Below, in pieces: positions 57,791 through 64,000 of a stretch of 64,000 nucleotides of DNA. The translations under genes were made by a program, and so were the position numbers. Below the pieces are notes generated by a model that worked only from the letters and a program-made list of their open reading frames with translations, was not told where the DNA came from and did not search any database. Position 1 is the stretch's first letter; the number at the start of each line of letters is the position of its first letter. Source of the stretch: Shimia sp047124445 (GTDB lineage: Bacteria > Pseudomonadota > Alphaproteobacteria > Rhodobacterales > Rhodobacteraceae). The stretch lies in the NCBI RefSeq assembly GCF_047124445.1, contig NZ_CP138921.1, forward strand, positions 620,001-684,000, written 5' to 3'.

Positions 57791-60289
57791 TTAACCGGCT
57801 TTGCTGTCCACCGGCTTGAAGTTGATCGAGGCGTTGGCGGTGAACCGGCCACCGGCCACTTTGTCGATCTTCTTGTCGCGCAGCAGCTGACCAAAGGCGC
57901 GCAGGCCTTCTTCGCGGGTGAACTGTGGAATGTTCACTTCGCGTGACATGCGCATCAGCATCGGGCGCGAGAAACGCTCCAGACCTTCAACAAAGGTCAG
58001 ATACGCCGCAGCGGCTTCGGTGCTTTCCGGCAGCTGGGTTGCGCCCATGCTGGCGGCGTAGTCAGCAAACCCGCTCAACGTTGTGCCTTTGGCGCTGACC
58101 GGGGCAGCGGACTTCGCAACTTCGTCGCGGTCCAGTTGGTCAGAAGACACCCGGCGCGGACGAACAGGGACGCGGCGGGGGGCTTTTTGCGCGGTTTCAG
58201 GCGCAGGCTGAGCGGGTTGTTCGGGTTTGGCTTCGGCAGTGGCGTCTACACGCTGGGCCGCAACCAGTTTCAGGGGCGCAGGGGCCGCTTTGGTCGATTT
58301 GGCCTCAGTGGATTTGCCACCAGGCACGGAGCGCACCACGGAGGCAAGATCTCCACGATACGCGACCGTATCGTCTTTCTTCTTGGCGTCGGTGCCGGCG
58401 CGTTTTTCGGCGCGGGTGGCAGCGACAGCGGCGCGCAGATGCGCGATGGCGCTGCGGCGGCCTTTGCCCTGTGGCTCTTCCATTTCGCTGTTGGCCTTGG
58501 CCATCAGGCGCGACAGATCCGGCTCTGGCGCAGGCTGGCGGGCCTCGGCAGGCTTGGGTGCTTCTGGCTCCGCAGGCGTGTCGAGCACAACCGGCGCTTC
58601 GGCCTGGGGGGCTGGGGCGTCTGCTTTTGGCGCGGCCTCGGCCACATCAGATTGCTTCAGCTCCGCTTCCACCTGGGCCAGTTCGGCCAGCAGGTCAGCT
58701 TCGTCTTCCGGCGTCAGGCTGGTAGGCTTGGGGGCCTCGGGAGCAGGGGTTGCTTCGGCGGCGTCTTCGTTTTCTGGGTCTGCTTCCAGACGGCCAGAGG
58801 CCACGGCGTCCTCAAAATCCGCCTTTTTCATACGCACCACACGGGCGCGCAGCGGACGGACTTTTGGCTTCACCACTTCCGGCGCAGGCTCGGCGGCCAC
58901 CTCTTCGATTTCTTCCGCCTTGGCTTCGACCACTTCGGCGTCTTCCACCGCGGCAGGGGCCTCAACGATCTCTTCCACCAGCTCTGCAGCGGCTTCGATC
59001 TCGGCGTCGTCTTCCAGGTTCACCGGGGTGAGGTCCATTGGCGCGAGGTCTTCGTCAAAGATGTTGGCTTCTTCGGTGGCGGCGACGGTGGTCAGCTCTG
59101 GCTGATCGTCTTCGGCGTCCACCGCTTCGGCTTCTGGCTCGGCTTCAACGCGGGCCACCACGGCGCGGATGCGCTCCAGCTTGGCGGCGATGGAGTTTTC
59201 TTCATACTCCGGTGCGTCGTCGGCGTCTTCCCAGTCGGCGGCTTCGGAGATATCCTCGGCAACCTCTTCCACCACATCTTCGGCAAACGGGTCAGCGCTG
59301 TCCTCAACCGGTGCGTCGAGCACCAGCAGGTCGGCGTTGTCATTCTCATCGTCGGTTTGCAGCTGATCGTCAGACAGGGCGTCGACAGCGGACACCGCGG
59401 CAGAGATGCCGGCCAGATCCACTTCAGGCGCGTCTTCCGCAACCTCTTCTGCGGCCTCAACAGGTGCTTCTTCAGCCACAACCTCTTCGGCCACGGCGTC
59501 TTCCGTAACTTCTTCCGCTGCTTCGGCAATAGGTGCCGCTTCGGGCTCAGGCAGGCTGTCTTCGGCAATGGCGGCCATCACGCTGTCGGCGATGGAGTCC
59601 TCTTCGGAGGCAGCTTCTTCAGCGGCGTCAACTTCGGCGGTTTCAGCAACCGGTTCGTCTGCGGCTTCTTCAGCTTCGGCAACCTCAACTGGTTCTGCTT
59701 CGACCTCGACGGAAGCGTCTTCCGTTGGAGCCTCTTCAACCACAACCTCTTCGGCGGCGACTTCTACAGTTTCCGCGACAACAGGAGCCTCTTCGATCAC
59801 GTCTTCCGCAACCGGGGCTTCCTCGGCAGTTTCAACCACGTCCGCAACAGCAGCTTCAACCGGGGTGTCTTCCACAACCGGCGCGGCAGCCTCTTCCGCA
59901 GCCTCTTCGACCACAGGGGCCGCAACAGGTGCGGCTGGCGCTGGAGCCGGTTGCGGCGCGGGCTCAGCCACGGCTTCGGGCTGCGCCGTTGGGGCGGCTT
60001 CAGCCACGGGCTGTGGTTCTGCGTCGGGTGTCGGCTCACCGGCGCTCAAAACAATGGCGCCATGATCCAACCGCGCACTGACGCGGCGGGCGATTTCTTT
60101 TTCTGCGATGCGGGCAAGCATCTCGGCATCTGGGGTCGGGGGCTCGGCACCGAAATACCGGTCGTCCGCGGCCAGATCCCTGAAATACTCAGCGATTGCC
60201 TTCATTGTATCAAACGACTCCTCAAACCCTTCTAGGGTGCAGGAGAATGTCCCGTAAGACACCGTGAGCACTTTGTTATTGGTAACCAT
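57791..60289 (-). CDS. 832-aa acidic low-complexity protein of unknown function
   Basis: Residues 1-85 form a compact block: VSYGTFSCTLEGFEESFDTM, KAIAEYFRDLAADDRYFGAE and EMLARIAEKEIARRV. Residues about 90-470 are almost wholly A, E, V, D and P (strings such as EEAPVEAAEEVAEDAP), surely disordered and very acidic. From 470 a basic stretch (KPKVRPLRARVVRMKKADFE) and proline-rich linkers lead to a final ordered block about 740-832 (TLSGFADYAASMGATQL, FTREEGLRAFGQLLRDKKID). No signal peptide or membrane segment, so cytosolic. A shorter Rhodobacterales protein with the same ends is familiar to me but unnamed. Antisense frames of up to 699 codons here are artefacts of composition. Confidence 0.8.
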   Translation of the reverse strand: MVTNNKVLTVSYGTFSCTLEGFEESFDTMKAIAEYFRDLAADDRYFGAEPPTPDAEMLARIAEKEIARRVSARLDHGAIVLSAGEPTPDAEPQPVAEAAPTAQPEAVAEPAPQPAPAPAAPVAAPVVEEAAEEAAAPVVEDTPVEAAVADVVETAEEAPVAEDVIEEAPVVAETVEVAAEEVVVEEAPTEDASVEVEAEPVEVAEAEEAADEPVAETAEVDAAEEAASEEDSIADSVMAAIAEDSLPEPEAAPIAEAAEEVTEDAVAEEVVAEEAPVEAAEEVAEDAPEVDLAGISAAVSAVDALSDDQLQTDDENDNADLLVLDAPVEDSADPFAEDVVEEVAEDISEAADWEDADDAPEYEENSIAAKLERIRAVVARVEAEPEAEAVDAEDDQPELTTVAATEEANIFDEDLAPMDLTPVNLEDDAEIEAAAELVEEIVEAPAAVEDAEVVEAKAEEIEEVAAEPAPEVVKPKVRPLRARVVRMKKADFEDAVASGRLEADPENEDAAEATPAPEAPKPTSLTPEDEADLLAELAQVEAELKQSDVAEAAPKADAPAPQAEAPVVLDTPAEPEAPKPAEARQPAPEPDLSRLMAKANSEMEEPQGKGRRSAIAHLRAAVAATRAEKRAGTDAKKKDDTVAYRGDLASVVRSVPGGKSTEAKSTKAAPAPLKLVAAQRVDATAEAKPEQPAQPAPETAQKAPRRVPVRPRRVSSDQLDRDEVAKSAAPVSAKGTTLSGFADYAASMGATQLPESTEAAAAYLTFVEGLERFSRPMLMRMSREVNIPQFTREEGLRAFGQLLRDKKIDKVAGGRFTANASINFKPVDSKAG

Positions 60290-60431
60290 CTTCTGCGGGT
60301 CCTTTGCACTACTCGCCGATCAAACTACCACCAAAGGAAAGTCGAAACGTGACCGATTCTGTGGAAGACAGCGTATCATTTCTGGGCCAAATTGTGGCGA
60401 AACGCTTTTGAGAGGGGCGGAGCGGGGTGAA

Positions 60432-61112
60432 ATGACGGCTATTGTTCACAGTTTGGAACCAATCACGCTGGTTGGTGCGGGATCGTTGAGCGATTCCGAT
60501 ATAGAGGACTCATTGGCTTTGGCCCCGACATTGGTGGCGGCGGATGGCGGCGCGGCGCATTGTCTGGCGGCGGAGCACATGCCGGAGGCGGTGATCGGGG
60601 ACATGGACAGTCTCGATATGGTGCAGGCAGCGGGCATTCCCTGGGAGCGGCTGCATGAAATCACCGAGCAGGACAGCACCGATTTTGACAAAGCGCTGCG
60701 ACACATAGAATCGCCGCTGGTGGTCGCAGTGGGCTTCACCGGCGCGCGGATGGATCACGAACTGGCCGCGTATAATGTGCTGATGCGGCGGGCGGACCGG
60801 CGTTGTGTGCTGGTGGGTGAAACAGATGTGCTCTGCGTTGCGCCGCCGAAGCTGACGCTGGACGTGCCGGTGGGGACACGGGTCTCGCTGTTCCCGATGC
60901 GGGCCGTGACGGGGCGCTCTGAGGGGTTGAAGTGGCCGATTGACGACATTGCATTTGCGCCAGATGGCCTGATTGGCACGTCCAATGCCGCTACCGGTCC
61001 TGTCACCTTGGAGATGGATGGCCCGGGGATGTTGCTGATCCTGCCCAAAGCGTTTTTGCCGCTGTTGGTTAAGACGCTGCTTGCGACGCCCGCTGGATGG
61101 CCCGCTCCCTGA
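60432..61112 (+). CDS. Thiamine pyrophosphokinase
   Basis: Transfers pyrophosphate from ATP to thiamine. 226 aa from the ATG at 60432, with GGGGTG upstream. Motifs are TLVAADGGAAHCLA, VIGDMDSLD with the metal aspartates, EQDSTDFDKALRHI and GARMDHELAAYNVL, then the C-terminal beta-sandwich with SLFPM. No TPP riboswitch is visible upstream. Its 3' end overlaps the convergent DMT transporter gene by 44 bp. Confidence 0.9.
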   Translation: MTAIVHSLEPITLVGAGSLSDSDIEDSLALAPTLVAADGGAAHCLAAEHMPEAVIGDMDSLDMVQAAGIPWERLHEITEQDSTDFDKALRHIESPLVVAVGFTGARMDHELAAYNVLMRRADRRCVLVGETDVLCVAPPKLTLDVPVGTRVSLFPMRAVTGRSEGLKWPIDDIAFAPDGLIGTSNAATGPVTLEMDGPGMLLILPKAFLPLLVKTLLATPAGWPAP

Positions 61113-61992
61113 ACACCACATAAAGACCGGCGGCCATGGTGATGCAGATGCCAAGTGTGGCCAGTGCGTTTGGAAAATCTCCAAAAACAACCAAGCCAAC
61201 TGCGACGGTGATTGGGATCTCAATATATGTCAGGGGGGCAAGCGTGGCCGACGGCGCAAAGCGCAAGGACCATGTCATAAGAAGGTGCGCTAGGGTGCCA
61301 AGAACGCCCGCACCTATCACAAGCAGCAAAGTCTGGCCTGTTGGCACCATGAATCTGAACTCGTGCCATCCAAAGTAGGCTCCGGCGACCATTGCTGGCA
61401 CCATTAGGACAACGGCCATCCAACCGCTGACCATTTGAATGGCAATGGGATCAGCTTCTTGTGCAATGGTGCGCCCCAGCAAGACAAAAAAGGCAAAGGC
61501 CCAGGCGGTGGCAACTGGCCAAAGCACAGCGAGGCCCGCCGTTGCGAAATTCGGCTGAATGACCAAGAGCGTGCCGACAAATCCTACAGTACAGGCGGCC
61601 AGGCGGTGCTTGCCGACTTGTTCGTTCAGAAACACTTTGCCTAACAGCAACTGGATGAACGGCACGACAAAGGCAATGGCGACTGCATCTGCCAAAGGCA
61701 GGTAGCGAAAGGCCATAAAGATCGTGCTTAACCCGGCGATGTGGCACAGGGTTCGCAGAAAAATCAGACCGTATTGGCGGCGGGTCAGAGCAGGCAGACC
61801 CGTTGTGAACAGGACAACGCCGGACAGGAACACAGCCTGAAGGCCAAACCGATAAAATGTGAACGTGGCGACCGTCAAGATCGGGCCCAGCAGTTTAACG
61901 ATGGCGTCTCCAAATGGCGCGAGCACACTAAAGCCAAGCATCAAAGCGATGCCGAGCATGGGGCGGTCCTGAGAGGCTGAATGTTCGTTCAT
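61069..61992 (-). CDS. DMT-family (EamA) transporter
   Basis: 307 aa, ten predicted helices in two EamA halves (about 14-145 and 155-295). Typical elements are FRYLPLADAVAIAFVVPFIQ, LLGKVFLNEQVGKHRLAACT and LAPLTYIEIPITVAVGLVVFGDFPN. Such proteins export metabolites or amino acids; the substrate is unknown. Its 3' end overlaps the thiamine pyrophosphokinase gene, and it lies 69 nt downstream of the Lrp-type gene on the same strand. Confidence 0.9.
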   Translation of the reverse strand: MNEHSASQDRPMLGIALMLGFSVLAPFGDAIVKLLGPILTVATFTFYRFGLQAVFLSGVVLFTTGLPALTRRQYGLIFLRTLCHIAGLSTIFMAFRYLPLADAVAIAFVVPFIQLLLGKVFLNEQVGKHRLAACTVGFVGTLLVIQPNFATAGLAVLWPVATAWAFAFFVLLGRTIAQEADPIAIQMVSGWMAVVLMVPAMVAGAYFGWHEFRFMVPTGQTLLLVIGAGVLGTLAHLLMTWSLRFAPSATLAPLTYIEIPITVAVGLVVFGDFPNALATLGICITMAAGLYVVFRERAIQRASQAAS

Positions 61993-62061
61993 CCGGGCAC
62001 GCTATGAGGGCGCGTTAACCAAGGCAACAGAAAGATTGTGCCGACACAATGTGTTTGGATT

Positions 62062-62538
62062 TCAGAATTCAGTGATGCCTGCCTGCACGGGGCGCTCCAG
62101 CGACGTTGAGAGCGCGACGTAGGTTTTGGTGCTGACCACTTCGGGCATGTCGTAGATGCGTTTGAGCAGGTCTTCCATGGCTTTGGAGTCCTGCATCCGC
62201 ACCTTGAGCAACATGCAGGTGTCCCCGGTCACGGAATGGATTTCCTCCACTTCGGGTAAGTCTCCAAGGCCGAGGATGGCATCGGTTTTGCCCCAGCCGG
62301 ATGTGTTCACATGCAAAAAGGCCAGGAACGGCTTGCCGGTCATCTCCGGATTGAGTAGCGCGGCCACGCCAGAAATACGGCCCGTCGCTTTGTAGCGTTT
62401 GACCCGTTCATGCACGGCGGGCGGGGATAGACCGACCTTTTCGCCTAAGGTGGCATAGCTTTGTTCGGCGTCTGCGCTCAGAAGCCCTAATAGCTTTCGG
62501 TCAATGGCGTCCAAACCCTGTTTGTCTTTGATGGACAT
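62062..62538 (-). CDS. Lrp/AsnC-family transcriptional regulator
   Basis: 158 aa. The HTH is at about 10-60 (LDAIDRKLLGLLSADAEQSY, LGEKVGLSPPAVHERVKRYK). The C-terminal RAM domain spans about 70-150 with HSVTGDTCMLLKVRM. It is divergent from an MFS transporter and upstream of the DMT transporter, so it may control one or both exporters. The 93-bp gap to the MFS gene holds GTGTACAC and a CTCCA-N5-TGGAG hairpin as candidate operators. Confidence 0.9.
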   Translation of the reverse strand: MSIKDKQGLDAIDRKLLGLLSADAEQSYATLGEKVGLSPPAVHERVKRYKATGRISGVAALLNPEMTGKPFLAFLHVNTSGWGKTDAILGLGDLPEVEEIHSVTGDTCMLLKVRMQDSKAMEDLLKRIYDMPEVVSTKTYVALSTSLERPVQAGITEF

Positions 62539-62631
62539 TTGAACCTCATTCGGAATTTTCTGCGATTTGCATTATGGTGTACACAGTTTGTGTTGGATTG
62601 ACTATCCAGTCTCCAAAATATGGAGTGTGTG

Positions 62632-63786
62632 ATGAAGCCAGTTTGGGTGTTGATGTGTGCCATTGCGGTGGTGGGGTCCAATTCGTTGGTGTTGAGCCCG
62701 ATCGCGGCGGATGTGGCGCTGGATTTTGCGGGCACAAGCGCGCCTGATGTGATGCTGGCTTCTGCGATTTATGGAGGCAGCACGGCGGTGAGCGCGTTGT
62801 TCCTGGCACCGCGGGCGGATCAGATCGGCTTAAAGCGCGCCTTGGTTCTGGCGCTTGTGATCCTGGTTGCGGCTTTGCTGGCCAGCGCCCTGGCACCAAC
62901 CCTGGGGGTGCTCAAATTGGCGCAAGGTCTGGCGGGTGTTGGTGCGGGTCTGGCTTTGCCTGCCACCTACGGCTTGGCGGCTGATGTGTCTCCCAAGGGG
63001 CAGGAAAGCGCAACTTTGGGCAAAGTGCTGACTGGCTGGACCTTGAGCCTTGTGGCTGGGGTGTCTTTTGCGGCGGTGCTGGCGGATGTGGTGCATTGGC
63101 GGGCGGTGTTTGGCCTGATGACCGCGCTGAGCGCGGGGCTGATTGTGTTGATCTGGACCATGCGGGTGCCATCCCGTCCAGCAGCGCAGGCTGTGTCGCC
63201 GTTCAAGGCGTTTCGCGTGCGGGGATTGTTGCCGATCCTGGGGGCGGTCGTGGCGTTTATGAGTGCGTTTTATGGGCTTTACGCCTTCCTCGGGACACAT
63301 CTGACCACGGTTTTGGGGTTCTCTACCGGCATGGCCGGGCTTGGCGCGCTGACCTATGGCGTGGGCTTTGGCGTGGTAGCGCCGTTGGACCGGCTGATAG
63401 ACCGCTTTGGCGCCACCCGGGCGGCGCCGGTGGTCTTTGGCGCCTTGTTGATAGTCTATCTGTTGATGGCGGGTTTGGCGGGGCAGGGGCTGGCGATTTT
63501 TGCCGTGTGCCTGCTGTGGGGCGCGGTGAACCATCTGGGGCTCAATATCCTTGTAGGGCAGTTGAGCGCCCTGTCGCCAAGCCAGCGTGGGGCGATTTTG
63601 GGGCTCTATAGCGCGACCACCTATGTGGCGATGTTTGTAGGCACCGCCGCCTTCCGGCTGGTGTTTGAGGCGCAGGGTTTTGCGATGACGGCGTTGCTGT
63701 CGGCGGTCTGTGTTGCGCCTGCGTTGGTCGGTGCAATTTGGGCGCTGCGGCGGGCAGGGCGCGTAGCCGTCCCGGCGGCGGAGTAA
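62632..63786 (+). CDS. MFS transporter
   Basis: 384 aa from the ATG at 62632 (GGAG 6 nt upstream); an ATG four codons earlier overlaps that site. Twelve hydrophobic helices. APRADQIGLKRALVLAL is the loop 2-3 motif A variant, and LAQGLAGVGAGLALPATYGL resembles motif C of drug/proton antiporters. Probably an effluxer of the AraJ/YdhP type; substrate unknown. Divergent from the Lrp-type gene. Confidence 0.9.
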   Translation: MKPVWVLMCAIAVVGSNSLVLSPIAADVALDFAGTSAPDVMLASAIYGGSTAVSALFLAPRADQIGLKRALVLALVILVAALLASALAPTLGVLKLAQGLAGVGAGLALPATYGLAADVSPKGQESATLGKVLTGWTLSLVAGVSFAAVLADVVHWRAVFGLMTALSAGLIVLIWTMRVPSRPAAQAVSPFKAFRVRGLLPILGAVVAFMSAFYGLYAFLGTHLTTVLGFSTGMAGLGALTYGVGFGVVAPLDRLIDRFGATRAAPVVFGALLIVYLLMAGLAGQGLAIFAVCLLWGAVNHLGLNILVGQLSALSPSQRGAILGLYSATTYVAMFVGTAAFRLVFEAQGFAMTALLSAVCVAPALVGAIWALRRAGRVAVPAAE

Positions 63787-63812
63787 AAAAAGGGCCAGCA
63801 CAAGGCTGGCCC
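63785..63812 (-). terminator. acs terminator
   Basis: Minus-strand GGGCCAGC / GCTGGCCC stem, 5-base loop, seven T. It abuts the MFS stop codon. Confidence 0.88.
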
Positions 63813-63863
63813 GACAGGGAGTGAACGCGGGCGATGGATCGACGCCCGCGATCGGGGAAAATC

Positions 63864-64000
63864 TTAGCGGTTCATACGGTTCTCAATCAGATCGTCCACA
63901 ACGCCGGGATCCGCCAATGTGGAGGTATCCCCGAGGCTGCCGTAGTCGTTCTCGGCGATCTTGCGCAGGATGCGGCGCATGATTTTGCCGGAGCGGGTTT
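63864..64000 (-). CDS. acs: Acetyl-coenzyme A synthetase, C-terminal fragment
   Basis: Only the last 44 residues are in the window: TRSGKIMRRILRKIAEND, then YGSLGDTSTLADPGVVDD and LIENRMNR before TAA. The KTRSGKIMRR motif contains the lysine that is acetylated to switch off Acs, and the GSLGDTSTL ending is characteristic. The gene extends beyond the right edge. It activates acetate to acetyl-CoA in the cytosol. Confidence 0.93.
   Translation of the reverse strand, partial: TRSGKIMRRILRKIAENDYGSLGDTSTLADPGVVDDLIENRMNR

Noticed and set aside
58136..60235. A 699-codon rightward open frame with a Phe/Gly-rich product
   Set aside because: It is the antisense shadow of the GCG/GAA/GTT-rich acidic gene; composition is typical of complemented Ala-Glu-Val codons and it has no domain.
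60290..60431. TPP riboswitch upstream of the thiamine pyrophosphokinase gene
   Set aside because: No thi-box (CUGAGA) was seen.

Overview
The window is chromosomal DNA from an alphaproteobacterium of the order Rhodobacterales, most likely the marine Roseobacter group. The evidence is gene content: ctrA next to a sciP-like (DUF1153) gene, MiaA, MnmA and LigA of alphaproteobacterial type, DUF2842, DUF1127 and DUF6524 proteins, LpxI, and an alphaproteobacterial LexA box (GTTC-N7-GTTC). Base composition is evenly GC-rich. I saw no tRNA, rRNA, CRISPR array, insertion sequence or prophage. The species cannot be named from this sequence alone.

Layout. 1-2.6 kb: a leftward operon (small membrane protein, 505-aa exported protein, xerD cut by the window edge), divergent from aroK-aroB. 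4.4-10.9 kb: pepT, a peptidoglycan-binding protein, ssb, a lytic transglycosylase, an AraC regulator and miaA. 11-23.7 kb: the long rightward envelope and lipid A run pyrH-frr-uppS-cdsA-dxr-rseP-(48-aa ORF)-bamA-ompH-fabZ-lpxA-lpxI-lpxB-cadD-like. 23.7-30.8 kb: mnmA, then sciP-ctrA-ligA-recG and a 40-codon membrane protein gene preceded by a LexA box. 31-36.4 kb: iron-sulfur scaffold, hisI, gluQ, trmFO, enoyl-CoA hydratase, thioesterase and a DUF2459 protein. 36.4-39.3 kb: a DUF1127 gene divergent from a MocR regulator with three copies of one operator-like palindrome, then rplM-rpsI. 39.4-42.8 kb: an unassigned enzyme-like protein and a three-gene c-type/b-type cytochrome module behind two CtrA boxes. 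42.8-46.6 kb: an orphan membrane protein, tetR, ppk2, metA and a P-loop gene. 46.8-50 kb: a small exported protein, pyrG and secG. 50-53 kb: a LuxR regulator and a cobalt-type nitrile hydratase operon. 52.9-55 kb: two paralogous TbpB-like lipoproteins, one with a perfect CtrA box upstream. 55-64 kb: DUF6524, purA, DUF2842, a DCC protein, an 832-aa acidic low-complexity protein, a thiamine pyrophosphokinase, a DMT transporter, an Lrp regulator, an MFS transporter and the 3' end of acs.

How it fits together. Most genes are housekeeping. The signals most worth follow-up are regulatory. The first is a candidate SOS-induced 40-aa inner-membrane protein directly downstream of recG in a cell-cycle/DNA-repair neighbourhood. 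The second is CtrA boxes in front of the cytochrome module and of a surface lipoprotein, in the same window as ctrA and sciP. The third is a MocR operator set that overlaps the regulator's start codon and lies inside its coding sequence. All functions are inferred from sequence; no searches were run.
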